From Diaporthe sp. PMI_573 (taxonomy: Eukaryota; Ascomycota; Sordariomycetes; Diaporthales; Diaporthaceae), in assembly GCA_021399435.1 (NCBI GenBank), contig JAJTUP010000058.1, positions 1 to 64,000 on the forward strand: a stretch of DNA of 64,000 bases, in the 5' to 3' direction. The notes under the pieces were generated by a model. That model was not told where the DNA came from, ran no database searches, and saw only the letters and a list, made by a program, of their open reading frames with translations. Below, piece after piece: positions 22,880-33,501 of the stretch; the first letter of the stretch is position 1, and every line of letters begins with the position of its first letter. The position numbers and the translations under genes are program-made.

Positions 22880-24562
22880 ATGCCAATCTACTCAAAAGAA
22901 GACAAGATCATTCTAGCCCTTCAAGCAATCACAAATTCCAAAAAAAATCAAAAGAAACCCTTAAGTGCACGCCAGGCTGCACGGATCTTCAACATCCCTT
23001 ATAGTACACTCAACGACAGGATGAACAACCGACCCCGTCGCGAAGAATCACGCGTCGAGAAGCATAAACTTGAGCCAGTCGAAGAGCAAACACTTGTTCA
23101 ATACATCATTGAGCAAGATGCACGAGGATTTCCAATGCGGCTTTCTGGTGTGGAAGATATGGCCAACCTCCTGCTGGCGTCGCGTGATGGCAAGCCTGTT
23201 GGCACCAGATGGGCACGACGCTTTGTGGATGCACAACCAAGCTTGAAAACAAGATTCTCTCGGCCTTACGACTACCAGAGGGCCCTCTGCGAAGATCCTG
23301 AGGTCATTGGAAACTGGTTCCGACTACTTCGCAACATGATGGCCAAGTATGGGATCACAGATGACGATCTCTACAACTTCGACGAAACTGGCTTCATGAT
23401 GGGCCAGATAACCTCAACCCTGGTTGTTACACGCTCTGATCGGCATGGAAAGGCTAAATCTATACAGCCTGGAAACCGTGAATGGGCAACAGCTATTGAA
23501 TGCATCAATGCAAAGGGCTGGTGTATCCCGCCATTCGTCATTGTCCAAGGCGCCTACCACCTTGCAAACTGGACCACAGAGTCGGGTTTTCCTGCCGATT
23601 GGGTAATCAAGCCTACTCCAAATGGATGGACGGATAACAAGACTGGTCTAGAATGGATTCAGCACTTTAATAAGCACACAATTAAGCGAACAATGGGCAA
23701 ATACCGGATGCTCATCCTGGATGGACACGAGAGCCATGTATCAGCAGAGTTCGAACAGTACTGCAAGGAAAACAACATTATCCCTATTAGCATGCCACCA
23801 CATTCATCTCATCTACTCCAGCCATTGGACGTTGCATTATTTTCGCTATTGAAGCGTGCATACGGCGATGAGATCAACCTCTTCATCCGGGCCTCGATCA
23901 ACCACATCACCAAGTCCGAGTTCTTCATTGCGTTTAAGGCAGCCCACGACAAGGTCTTTACGGAAGAAAACATGAAAGCTGGGTTCAGAGGGGCTGGTAT
24001 TTCTCCATGGAACCCAGATTCTGTCATTTCCAAGCTGGATGTCCGCCTACAAACTCCAGTACAATCCCTCCCTGTGTCGCCATCGAAATGGGAATCACAA
24101 ACACCCTCCAATGCCCACCAGACTGTCCAGCAATCAAGTTTTATCAAGGGCAAGATCTCAGCCCATCAGGGCAGCTCCCCTACACCAATTATCCAGGCAA
24201 TTGAGAAGTTTACAAAGGGTGCACAAGCAATGGCGCATCAGATTACTCTTTTGAATGATCGGGTCCGTACCCTTGAGAAGGCTAATATTGGGCTCGCCAA
24301 GCGCCGGAGGGCCAAAAGAAGTCGGGTCCAGCTTGGAGGGGCACTTAGTATTGAGGAATCTCAGGTGATAATTGAAGAAAAACAAAAGGGGAAGCGGCCG
24401 GCTGGTGAAATGGCTGGTGGTGCTGAGGAGGCGGACCGCGGCGGACCGAGCAAACGACGATGTGGCAACTGCGGCGAGACTGGGCATAACGCAAGAACTT
24501 GTGAGAAAGATGCAGAAGAGTCTAGTCAGTCAGATTCAGAGTGTATAATAGTACATTCTTAA
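22880..24562 (+). CDS. Pogo-superfamily transposase (HTH_psq, CENP-B HTH, DDE_1, CCHC)
   Basis: This intact 560-aa transposase should excise and reinsert its element at TA sites. Residues 15-50 form a psq-type helix-turn-helix (LSARQAARIFNIPYSTLNDR), and 60-125 form the CENP-B-type HTH (GKPVGTRWARRFVDAQPSLK). The catalytic Asp residues are D168 (YNFDETGF), D281 (MLILDGHESH) and D317 (LLQPLDVALF), a DD35D spacing. The C-terminal third is low-complexity with a basic segment (KRRRAKRSR), and a CCHC zinc knuckle lies at 528-541 (CGNCGETGHNARTC), an unusual extra nucleic-acid-binding module. The ATG is about 320 bp inside the left TIR end, and the stop is 322 bp from the right end. Confidence 0.92.
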   Translation: MPIYSKEDKIILALQAITNSKKNQKKPLSARQAARIFNIPYSTLNDRMNNRPRREESRVEKHKLEPVEEQTLVQYIIEQDARGFPMRLSGVEDMANLLLASRDGKPVGTRWARRFVDAQPSLKTRFSRPYDYQRALCEDPEVIGNWFRLLRNMMAKYGITDDDLYNFDETGFMMGQITSTLVVTRSDRHGKAKSIQPGNREWATAIECINAKGWCIPPFVIVQGAYHLANWTTESGFPADWVIKPTPNGWTDNKTGLEWIQHFNKHTIKRTMGKYRMLILDGHESHVSAEFEQYCKENNIIPISMPPHSSHLLQPLDVALFSLLKRAYGDEINLFIRASINHITKSEFFIAFKAAHDKVFTEENMKAGFRGAGISPWNPDSVISKLDVRLQTPVQSLPVSPSKWESQTPSNAHQTVQQSSFIKGKISAHQGSSPTPIIQAIEKFTKGAQAMAHQITLLNDRVRTLEKANIGLAKRRRAKRSRVQLGGALSIEESQVIIEEKQKGKRPAGEMAGGAEEADRGGPSKRRCGNCGETGHNARTCEKDAEESSQSDSECIIVHS

Positions 24563-24712
24563 GCGGTCCGCGTCGGACCGCCAAAATAGTTGATTTGGCT
24601 GGTGTAGATTGAGGTTGATTCTGCATGGTTGAAATGCTCCATTTTGGTGGGGAACGCGATTTTCCCACCAAAAGTCAGCCACTTCAGACTGGCACTGCAG
24701 CCACCCCAACCA

Positions 24713-24884
24713 CTCTAAATTGACCAAATCAATTAAAAATAAGCAATTGGGACCAGTTGGCACCAATTGGTGCCAATTTTTATTGATATGTTGGCCTCAG
24801 GTGGGTGCTAGAGTTGGCAAAAGTTAGCAGAGTTAGCAAAACTGACCGGGCATGTGTCCTGACCGGCTGACTGTCCACCTACGT
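24713..24884 (-). repeat. Right 172-bp TIR of pogo element
   Basis: This is the reverse complement of the left TIR. Sequence similarity continues imperfectly inward (GTGGTTGGGGTGGCTGCAGT versus GTGTGGTGGAGTTGCAAT on the left), so the TIR was probably longer in the ancestor. Confidence 0.85.
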
Positions 24885-25021
24885 TATAGTAATGTAGAAA
24901 GGACTAAACTATACAGTACATATATAAGTAAATATAAAGCACTCAATCAACTTGAGTTGAGACTAGTCTATAGATTAATTAACTACCTCTTGTCATCTAC
25001 TCTTTTGCCTTCAAACTTAGC

Positions 25022-25762
25022 ATGGCTCCGCTAATCTGTAGAGTAATTAATGCTCTCGGCCAGGGGATTCCCAATGCTCATGTCACATTAGACGGACTAA
25101 TATCACAAGAATCCGGATTCACGCGGCATGTAACCTTCACTGAAACGAATGGCTTCACACATTTCTGGACCACGAAATCTCAGACAGGCAGGTCAGGATG
25201 GGCACGAATCCTAGAAGACAACCATAGTATAAATGGCTTGCTCCATTTCCACACCCACTGGGGAGTCATTCCTATCGAGGTCGAATTAGCAGGCGAGAAG
25301 AGTCACTACATCCTGATTCAATTATTTGATGCTTCTACTTATCAAATTCAGCACTTTGAGTTCCTCACACCGGTTGCCATAGTCCAGAGATATGGTCAGT
25401 GGTCGGCAGAGGAGGATGAAACGCTGATTGAGCTCAAGCGAAGGGACTTCAACAGTCAGCAGATCTACGACTCAAAACGCCTTGATGACCGATCAGTGAG
25501 TGCCATTACATCAAGAATCAAGGCTCTCAACAGTCGCACTCGTCACAGCCTTCTCTTCTTCGCCAGCAGCCACCATTCCGAGGAATTCTACAGCCATAAG
25601 TCAATAAGCGGAGCAAGGACCTCATCAGTATATGGTTTCGCCATCAGGGCACAGACTTTAGCACGGAATACCGTGCCCCACCCATCTTCCGTCCTCTGGC
25701 TAGGGAAGTTGACAGTGGGCTTTATGTATTGTAATTTGGTGCTGTATGCATTAAGATCCTAA
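25022..25762 (+). CDS. Myb/SANT-domain protein with N-terminal beta-sandwich-like domain
   Basis: This is an intact 246-aa frame. Residues 1-110 look like a transthyretin or carboxypeptidase-regulatory type beta-sandwich (ICRVINALGQGIPNAHVTLD, then alternating strands up to HYILIQLF). Residues 122-167 form a Myb/SANT-like helix set (GQWSAEEDETLIELKRRDFN, ITSRIKAL), a DNA-binding or chromatin-binding module. The C-terminus ends in a short hydrophobic stretch (LWLGKLTVGFMYCNLVLYAL) that could be read-through of a lost exon. The gene begins 138 bp outside the pogo element. The fold assignment of the N-terminal domain is inference; the Myb-like part is more secure. Confidence 0.55.
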   Translation: MAPLICRVINALGQGIPNAHVTLDGLISQESGFTRHVTFTETNGFTHFWTTKSQTGRSGWARILEDNHSINGLLHFHTHWGVIPIEVELAGEKSHYILIQLFDASTYQIQHFEFLTPVAIVQRYGQWSAEEDETLIELKRRDFNSQQIYDSKRLDDRSVSAITSRIKALNSRTRHSLLFFASSHHSEEFYSHKSISGARTSSVYGFAIRAQTLARNTVPHPSSVLWLGKLTVGFMYCNLVLYALRS

Positions 25763-26056
25763 ACTGCACTCACAAAAGTACACACATTATCCTGTACTTA
25801 CTTGCGTACTTCTGTTGAACTTTCCATAGCTACCGCTGGTGTCCAAGTTCTCGCATTGGACCCCGAGTCTGAAGGCCGGCGCTTTGCCCGGTCCGCCGAA
25901 CATAGGCTGGAACATCGAGGGTCTGAATAGTCCTGCTTCGCCGTGGAAGCACGCCAAGAAAGCTTGGGAACTGGAGAAGCCTAAAACCAAAGAACATACA
26001 TGGGCAACTTGTTCTGTTATTCTGTTGCTTGTTCTGTATAACGTATTAATATTTTT

Positions 26057-26124
26057 TTATTCTGTTATTCTGTTATCATGTTATGGCTCTCACACTAATC
26101 TGTTATAACGGAATAACAGAATAA
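26057..26124. repeat. Small inverted repeat (TTATTCTGTTATTCTGTTA arms)
   Basis: Arms 26057-26075 and 26106-26124 are reverse complements with one mismatch, in an AT-rich stretch where TTCTGTTATTCTGTT also recurs directly at about 26012-26030. It may be a MITE remnant or a cruciform-prone AT microsequence. No coding function. Confidence 0.55.
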
Positions 26125-26503
26125 ACAGGATAAGTGAAATAAGCTTTTTTCATTGCTTTTGTCACATCTAACGGGCCAAAAGGTCATACATTTGATCAAA
26201 CCGGAAGGAAGGTCCCTCAGCTGCTCAGAAAGGCTGTTCACCGGCAGGTCGGAAGTCCGAACTTCCGGTCAGAAGTTGGTGTCACCTATCTTTCCCAAAA
26301 AGCAAGTTCTTCAACACAACGGTCCCGGAGGCCCTTCACCCTAGGTATAAGAAACCGACCTATTTTCCACTCATTAGATAGAGAACCGAGAGCTTCTATG
26401 ACAACCAATTCATCCCCGAATGTGACAGCTTTTTATCGCCCCAGACATCACAAATACCGGAAAATTTTCGTATTAAGATAGTTTTCATCTCATACCCATC
26501 ATT

Positions 26504-28742
26504 ATGGCTTCAGAAAGCGATATTTTATCGTCGATCGGCGACTCTAATTCTCAAACATCTGATCAATTGCCTTCAAACTTCTTTTCTATTATGGATCGGC
26601 AGTATCCAGATAAGAATAAACCGCTTACCGCCGGCCGCAAACGAAAGACCAAAGGCACTGTGCTTTATGTGTGCCGATTATGCCCTAAATGGAGTCATGG
26701 GCATCGAGCAACAGCTGTACAGCATATCAAAAACCGCCATGCTGCACAGCTTCGACCGCCGCCGCCGCCTTCGCCGATATCGTCGAATCAACGCTCATTA
26801 ACCGCCATGTTTGCATCTATCCCTACACCTGATAGTCTTCGGCAGGCTTTCAATCGGCAGGCATATAATGAAGCTGTTATAGGACTGCTCACACGGCGGA
26901 GAGCTCCTTTTTCAGCTGTTGAATGGAACGAGTTGAAGGATCTCGCTTTGGCATGCAATCCGACCATCGGTGATCAATTAATCACCTCCAGACGTCAGGC
27001 CATGCGTCACATTGCGGAAAATCACGTATTTTATAGAGATCAGATCAAAGGCAAACTAGCAATCGCGTCTTCGCCTATTCATATCTCCACCGATCTCTGG
27101 ACATCGCCACATCGCCATGCTCTACTGGCTGTTTGTGCTCAATGGGCTGACCAGGATTATCAGCTGCAGAAGGCACTTCTAGGACTACCGGAATGTCGCG
27201 ACAACCACTCTGGAGAGCGGCAAGCTGATCTCATTATGAGTATTCTCGAGACCTTCGGAATCATGTCAAAACTCGGCTATCACACCGGAGATAACGCTAC
27301 GTCAAACGACACATGTCTGGAGTCAATAGCACGTCGATTGAAAGAGAATCTTAATGTAAGTTGGCGGCCGCTTTCGATTGACTAATCTAATGATAAGCGA
27401 TAGATCGACTATGACCCCAAAAAACGCCGCATCCGCTGCATCGGCCACATCATCAATCTCTCCCTTCAAGCCTTTCTTTTCGGGTCATCGAATGAAGCCC
27501 TCATCGCCGCACTTGAAGCCGCATCCGAAGGCACTAGTGAAGACCTATTAATTCGCTTCTCTCGGGCCCTCACCACCAGAAGACGTAGAGGACGTAGACG
27601 TCTCTCGAGATGTGGTGGTTGATAACCAAACTCGTTGGCTTTCCACCCTCTATATGATCCGCCGCGCCCTTCGCCTCAGACCATTCCTTGATGACTTTGT
27701 GGACGAGCAGAAGCTTCTGTTTCAGAAAGTCCAACGCGGCGGAAAGACTACAGCAGGCGAGATTCCGCTCTGTCTTCGTGAAGAGAGCCAATTGGATGAG
27801 AAGGACTGGAAGGTCATTGACCTACTAAATCAAGTGCTTGTGGATTTCGAGGAGGCTCTTCTCATGCTTGAAGGCGATGCCCAGAATCGCGTTCGCAAAG
27901 GTGGTTGCATCGTGGCATATGGAAATATCTGGGATGTGGCAACAACTTACGAATATCTCCTGGAACGGCTCGAACAGTGGAAACAAACGGCAGAATATTA
28001 CCCAGATCCTGAGCACTTCAAGGTAAACGTCAATCTTGCTTGGAAGAAGCTTGACGAATACTATACCATACTCGATCAGACACCGGTATATTATGCGGCT
28101 ACTGTCCTCCACCCGGCGTATCGGTGGAGGTACTATGAAAACACCTGGGCCGACCGCCCAGATTGGCTCTCGAATGCCAAGGCCATTGTTAAGGATTTGT
28201 GGGAAAGGGAGTACCGGACGCTCCCCATCTCCTATCATCAAGACGAGCCAGTTGTGAAAAGACGAAAGCTCCACAAGTCAGCCCTTGAGAGACACAGGGC
28301 AGAGAGGCTTTCGTCGACGATACGCGCGCCCTTTTCATCGCCCACACTCCAAACCGACTTTACGGACGAATACGAACGTTGGCTGCTCACGCCCTCGCCT
28401 GTGGACGATGAGGTTGTGGATCTATTTTCTTATTGGCGTGAACGGCGCCAAAGCTTTCCTCGCCTCTCCCGCATGGCCTTTGATGTCCTCTCTATTCCTC
28501 CTATGTCGGCAGAGTGTGAACGGCTATTCTCTGCGGCTGGCCAGATGGTCTCTCCCCTTAGGACTCGAATGGAAGCCAGTACAATCGGTATTACGCAAAC
28601 GTTGAGGTCCTGGGTAAGGAATGGGTTGATTAAGGCCGAAGATAGTCTTATTGATACGTCTGAGGAGGCTGGACATAGTGTATTCGATAACCAGCCAGCA
28701 GGTATGGAGTTTGTTAAGGGGGCCAGCGCGGATTCTGATTGA
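26504..28742 (+). pseudogene. hAT transposase with internal deletion/frameshift
   Basis: Exon 1 is 26504-27355 with a BED-type zinc finger (CRLCPKWSHGHRATAVQHIKNRH), the first catalytic Asp (ISTDLWTSP) and the second (GDNATSND). A 48-nt intron (27356-27403, GTAAGT..CTAATG..TAG, phase 0) leads into YDPKKRRIRCIGHIINLSLQ. After about 27565 the frame changes, and the block that reads GPIGKLHNFVVVIHK in the intact hAT at 61338 is missing, so a deletion of roughly 45 codons with a frameshift is likely. The second part (27612-28742) is open, with VDNQTRWLSTLYMIRRA and the dimerisation domain PPMSAECERLFSAAGQM. The 3' flank to about 28803 has the GTCAATTC-type repeats seen in the 10.7-kb copy. Outer TIRs were not found. 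Confidence 0.82.
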
Positions 28743-29087
28743 GAGACAGGGGTGCTATAAATAGCGTCAATTTCGTCAATTCAACGTCAATCAATTCAAT
28801 TGAAAACGGAGATTCGCACAACCATTAATGGAGGGTACACAACTTTTTCTGACTAAGCAGGCTGCAGCCAATCAGAGCCCCCCATTTAACGTCGATTTAC
28901 CACCTATCGTGGTGCGTTTTGTGGCCTCAACCATGCGCTCTGCAAAATATCCTCCACCCACCAACTTTAATACACCGACCCACCATCAACGCAACGCGAT
29001 ATCGCTTAATTGACTATCAGAATCGATCAATTCAGCATCAAAAACATACTCTAGCTGGTCAAATACCAATCCTAGGCCATTGCAGCG

Positions 29088-29525
29088 ATGTCTCAGGTCC
29101 CTGACTACTCGGGGCTTGAGGCGCAGTGGCAGGCCGACTGTCATAACTGGAACAACAACATCACCGCCACAAACCGCCGTCTTCCAGCACTCTCCAGTCC
29201 TCCTATCTTTCTAAAACTCTTCAATGATAGATACGATACCTTTAAGGACCTCAAGGCTGAGTTAGACGTTTTCACAACGTCTGCTAGATGGCTGACACAG
29301 GTCCAAAGCTCAAAGCCAAATCATGTCACGTTAACATATAGTCGTAGTGCCCAGCGCCTATCGACCGCCACAAAAAACAACGCCACGACGATTAAATCAG
29401 GCTATAGATGGCAAGCAATTGCTTATGCAACTAAGCAGACGTTAGGCAAGTGGAAGCTTCTTGTCCAGGAGCATCGACATACTCTTCACGGTCCACAGGA
29501 AGTCCCCGAAGCCCAGCATGGGTAG
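29088..29525 (+). CDS. Hypothetical protein, 145 aa
   Basis: The open frame MSQVPDYSGLEAQWQADCHN and onward has no domain I recognise. It is helical and basic-polar, without membrane segments or a signal peptide. It sits 346 bp downstream of the hAT copy. The DNA that follows (29526-30060) has short frames with Trp/Arg-rich stretches but repeated stops, suggesting that this is the 5' part of a longer, decayed gene. Confidence 0.3.
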   Translation: MSQVPDYSGLEAQWQADCHNWNNNITATNRRLPALSSPPIFLKLFNDRYDTFKDLKAELDVFTTSARWLTQVQSSKPNHVTLTYSRSAQRLSTATKNNATTIKSGYRWQAIAYATKQTLGKWKLLVQEHRHTLHGPQEVPEAQHG

Positions 29526-30818
29526 ATGAGACTCACAAACGGACATCACGAATTCCTTGCTCGGACTGCACGTAACCCGGCCCTCGCTAAGCCGAAAAGA
29601 CTCGAGGCTGCGCTTCGCCGAGAATACCCAAACGTTAGGCTGGGATAAAGGACTGGCTGGCGGACTGGCAAAAGAAGAAGCAGGGCATTTACACACCTAC
29701 TCAAGCAACGTTGGCCTGGCTCGAGAAAGAAGAGTGCTGGTACCGCTACCTTGTGGAGGCCTCTCATAGCATTGACACTTAAAATGAAGCCTGTCTCAGC
29801 CGGCTTGTCCTGGGCTGTGTGTGTAGGCTCCCTGGCAAGGCTGTCTTGATGTGGCTACGAACATCAAATTAGGCAGGATGGATCGGCAAATATTGTCCTT
29901 GCGACTGGCGGCTGTTGGAGGCAATCACGGAGGAAAAGAGACTTCAGAGGCTTGGCGACGAGAGACGTGCTGGTACGAGGCAGCGAGGACGGGTGGGAAT
30001 TGGGAGGAGGTTTGGAGGATGTTTCATTTTGGGTATATGATGCGCTCTGATTAGAGGGCAACGGGTTTGTGGCCAGTCTGTTAGGTCAGGTGGCTGGGAA
30101 GGAACTTCATTCATGAAAACCGCCGGAGCCGAGCCGAAATCAGCCAATCTGGTGTTGGGAATAGCTTTAACAATAAAAATGGAACACTCCAGTCTATTCC
30201 CTGGTAGCTGGGGCTTAATTTTCACACCCCCATTCAATCATGAGAGTTACGCACTTTAAAGAATGGTTTAACTATGTGTTAAGGAGTTGAAGAAGAAATA
30301 AAGTTGTCCAATAACTACTTATTGCGCAGTCAGAATAACATCCCCGCGCGTGATCATTGCACTAGGCTGATTGCGTGGTTACCTAGGTAGTTAGGTCAAC
30401 TGAAATTTGTATCCCAGCGAGCCCTACCATGCTAAATGATTCGGGAGATCTAAGGAAGAGCATATAGGCAACATATACCTCCACTAAAGCTCCTTGATGC
30501 CGTGTGGCAATACGAACCCCATGCCCCGTTCTGGCGCGTTTTATCAGTCCTCGCCCTCTTAGCTGACACCGTGGCACCGTCAGGGTCAACGCCTCTGTTG
30601 GCCAGCATAGATTACTGGGAGCGGGGACAAGAAGTTATCCCAGTCTCTGGCCTCGCCATCATACAATCAGACTTGTCATTGATATAAGAGGCATTCAGAA
30701 GCCCGCCTGGCCGTTTCTCTAAGGACGGTCTAATGAGTGAGAAACGAGACGAGGCAAATACTTAATCAGGTAGCAGCAGCCCCTTTTTTGTCATCTCAAA
30801 AGGTATTCATTATCCTTA
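29526..30818. other. No supported gene
   Basis: Broken short frames only. 29690-30060 could be a decayed continuation of the preceding ORF. Nothing else is recognisable before the 46-bp inverted repeat at 30819. Confidence 0.4.
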
Positions 30819-30864
30819 ACGTACTTTATAAGCGAGTCGGTCATATAAGTGGGTCGGTCACTTT
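30819..30864 (+). repeat. Left 46-bp TIR of pogo-bounded interval
   Basis: It matches 57230-57275 in reverse complement without mismatch. Contains the direct motif GTCGGTCATATAAGTGGGTCGGTCAC with repeated GTCGGTCA. The TTAA context around the border supplies the TA target. Confidence 0.85.
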
Positions 30865-30917
30865 GAAGCTACGACGCGTCCTCCTACACCCAATATCAAG
30901 TTCCTCCACAAGCAAAC

Positions 30918-31172
30918 ATGCCTCCTACCCTAAAGGAAGCCAGGATAATCCTGGCCCTTGAAGCTATTCAAAACAATGAGAAACTAAGCCTCCGAGCCGC
31001 AGCCAAGCTTTACAAGATACCATTTTCAACCCTCCGTGACCGACGCGCTGGCCGGCCTGCACGACGCGACAGCACGCCCAAATCGAAGAAGCTCACTCAA
31101 TTAGAAGAGGATGCCATTGTTCAATACGTTACTGAGCTATGTGCATGAGCCTTTCCACCAAGATTGCGTTTT
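30918..31172 (+). pseudogene. Pogo transposase N-terminal fragment
   Basis: The frame starts MPPTLKEARIILALEAIQNN and contains the psq HTH (LSLRAAAKLYKIPFSTLRDR) and the acidic LTQLEEDAIVQYV segment. This aligns with residues 1-80 of the intact pogo protein at 22880. A TGA at 31146 sits where relatives have Arg (CGA to TGA is a C-to-T change), and homology continues through AFPPRLRF to about 31172. Everything downstream, including both remaining HTH and the catalytic core, is absent. Confidence 0.75.
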
Positions 31173-31298
31173 AAACGCCTTCCAGACTATTTGAGGAATT
31201 TACTCTACGAGGACGAACCACGTGCGGCTGCCTTCCGGAGAGGCATTCACTCATATAACAACCTCTTCGCCTTAACGGGCCCGCGGATTTTCAAATAG
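31173..31298 (+). pseudogene. Possible Helitron-like protein fragment
   Basis: Immediately after the pogo homology the same frame reads LPDYLRNLLYEDEPRAAAFR then HSYNNLFALTGPRIF and a TAG. This resembles the FR..IR.YNNALAFTS segment upstream of the replication-initiator region in Helitron proteins. It is short, so the identification is tentative. If right, the pogo copy was interrupted at or near a Helitron insertion. Confidence 0.3.
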
Positions 31299-31868
31299 AA
31301 GAAAGATGTATTGTACTCGGTATCATGTTGAGCCTGTTCGAGAGCGAGTCTCTGAAGCTGCGTCAAGACGTAGCCGTAGCTGCCGTACGCCGTCTCTTAT
31401 TAGTGATGTTATCCTACATTCAGGAGGACAATGGACTGCGGATGACCGGTGCAACAATGCGGGGAAGAAAAACCTTTGGCGCAAATTTGGAGAATAGTTT
31501 TAGCTGAGGTAGCAAGCTAAGCAACCAGAGGCGGTGGACATATGGCACAGTTTGCTCAGTTCCTGCCCCTTCGCCGTCAGAACGGTCGGATTGGGGGGTT
31601 GGTGCCAACACGTGTCCCAGATTCGTCCAAGACATGCTGTTATTATTCGTTCCACATCCTTTGGTGCTGCCGTCGGGTCCAGTTGCTTACTTGGGGGCCA
31701 GAACGCAAAGTAGATCGCATATCACGGAAGCCTCTTTTATAGGCGCGGGATGCGTGCCCAGCAGGGAACATTTTCACACCTAAAGAACCAAGATTTCTAA
31801 CAGCATAAAAACCAGCGCCGGGCTCTGCCCAATTAGTTCACCCATGGGAGCGCCTTTAATTACTTAAA

Positions 31869-32138
31869 CTATACCCTCTTCAATTCCGCCACGGCTTCAG
31901 TAGCGGCCTTTACTCTAACTTCTTCCTTGAAGAGGGCGCCATCCACGTCTGCAACTTCCTTCTCGCCCAGAAACACCTTGCAACCGAACCTTTCACATCC
32001 AATATCCTCTCCTTCAGCCTCCCGGAGCTCATATCTCACCGTATCAGAGACGGCCAACCGGCCCAGCTCCTCCTTCGGGTGCCAAACATGGTCCGCGGGT
32101 TTGGCGCGAAGCCTCCTTTGTAAATCTCTAACTTGCAT
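31869..32138 (-). CDS. Small dsRNA-binding-domain-like protein
   Basis: This is an 89-aa frame with an ATG start. The second half has the spacing of a double-stranded RNA-binding motif: a helix (HPKEELGRLAVSDTVRYELRE), three strands (CERFGCKVFLGEKEVADVDG), and a C-terminal Ala-rich helix (EEVRVKAATEAVAELKRV). The canonical KK of the final helix is missing (RVKAA is present), so RNA binding is uncertain. It may be the last exon of a longer gene whose upstream part is lost. I see no splice-linked partner upstream. Other small alpha-beta folds are possible. Confidence 0.35.
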   Translation of the reverse strand: MQVRDLQRRLRAKPADHVWHPKEELGRLAVSDTVRYELREAEGEDIGCERFGCKVFLGEKEVADVDGALFKEEVRVKAATEAVAELKRV

Positions 32139-32533
32139 TTAGATGTGATTACCGAAATAAACCCCAGCAGCTTCCGCGAACCGGGATAGGGAAAGGAGGG
32201 GGACAGGTCATCGAGGGAAAATATATTAACCTGTCAAAGCTCGAGGAACTACTGAACACCAAGTTTCAGGAAAACTACCGTGTGTCCCTCCGGCAGGACA
32301 AACTCACCATATACGCCAGCAGACCTCTTACCTTTAGAGAGATAGCTAGCTGTGGATAATGTCAACTCTGAGAAAAGCCGGGGTGAATATGGGAGGCACA
32401 CTTGCGACCGCTCGTAGCGATGCGGTGGCCCAAGATTAACCACTTGATTCGTCTCTCAGTACGAGTATTTGGTCAGCGAGCGACGGGAAATCCCCTTGTC
32501 CACTAAGGAGCCAATGAGGTTGAAATCAATCGA

Positions 32534-33501
32534 TCATGTCTTATTAGCCGGCTTTCCTGACTGGCATGCATATGCGGACAACCATCGCCAATGCAAGTCT
32601 AGCAATATAGGCAAAATGAGAAAATTTTCGCTCACTTTTAAGGGCAACTGCTTGTCGTGAGGGGAAGGAAACACGTTCAGGTGCTTGCGTCTCGCTGTTG
32701 GGGAGGCTAATGCCGCTAGTTCCTTTTGTGCTACCCCATCTTGTTCCCGCAACTGGAGGTTTCCTTGGATCATCCATTTGCCTTCATCTACTAACTGCAA
32801 AACATCAATATCAAAGTCGGTCTCATCAAATATTGACGGTGAATCTCCTTTTTCAGGTTGCTGTTTGTTCGAAGTTTCCACTTTGCGAGGTTGAGAGGGT
32901 TCGGATTCCTTTTGTTGATATTGCACATTTACGTCCTCGATGGATTCATGTCCTCTTGTAATCTTAGTTAAAGCAGGGAATGACTTCGACGTCTTGAGAG
33001 GTGTTTTGAACTTGCCTGCAGTGCGATGCACCGCCTTCTGAACTAGTACTCTGAGATATGCAACCTTGGATCTGCCATCCTTTGTGCAATCCGTGAGGTC
33101 CAACGCCTTGTCGAGCTTAGCCATTTCCTAACAGTACTCTCTGGTAGGGTTGGTGTTATCTTGTCTGAGATGTCGTTGCTTGTTAGCGGGAGGGCGTATT
33201 CTTCCTGGAGGTGGGGGCTGTTGGCCCAGATTCTGTGGGTGATGGTCTGAAGTTCTAGGGGTAGGCTTTCGAATGCTATCGTGGCGATATAGTCTGAGAA
33301 CTCTGAGAGCTCCTCGGCATTGGCCTCAGAGCTTTCGTCTCGATTGCTATCGGCTGCAGTTTCGTCATTGCCCTGCTTGTTTCTTTTTCTGTGCTTGGCT
33401 CCGCGGCTCTTCTGCGGTTTTTGTATCTTTTCAATGAGAGCACTGGACAAAATGTCTTTGAACTGGTCAAGATTATGGTCCCTAGTTGAACTCTCGTCCA
33501 T
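32534..33501 (-). pseudogene. Unrecognised gene split between two frames
   Basis: The upstream frame starts MDESSTRDHNLDQFKDILSS at 33501 and has a Lys/Arg-rich segment and a globular part (FESLPLELQTITHRIWANSP). It ends at 33043. An overlapping frame from 33124 to 32534 continues with LDKALDLTDCTKDGRSKVAY and polar, acidic sequence (FDETDFDIDVLQLVDEGKW). The overlap 33043-33124 and matching composition suggest one gene with a frameshift around 33125-33140; the only GT..AG there is 10 nt, too short for an intron. Function unknown, with no membrane or secretion signals. Confidence 0.35.

Larger units (their letters stand above)
22560..24884 (+). mobile_element. Complete pogo-superfamily transposon
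   Basis: A 2325-bp element starts and ends with ACGTAGGTGGACAGTCAGCC and its complement, and TA dinucleotides flank both ends (22558-22559 and 24885-24886), as expected for Tc1/pogo insertions. The terminal inverted repeats are 172 bp long (22560-22731 and 24713-24884) and appear identical. The transposase ORF is intact. Long identical TIRs and an undamaged ORF indicate recent transposition after any RIP episode. Confidence 0.9.

Noticed and set aside
25839..26108. 89-codon + frame with apparent Trp/Pro-rich peptide
   Set aside because: It overlaps the AT-rich inverted-repeat zone, has no domain and no preserved start context; probably chance.
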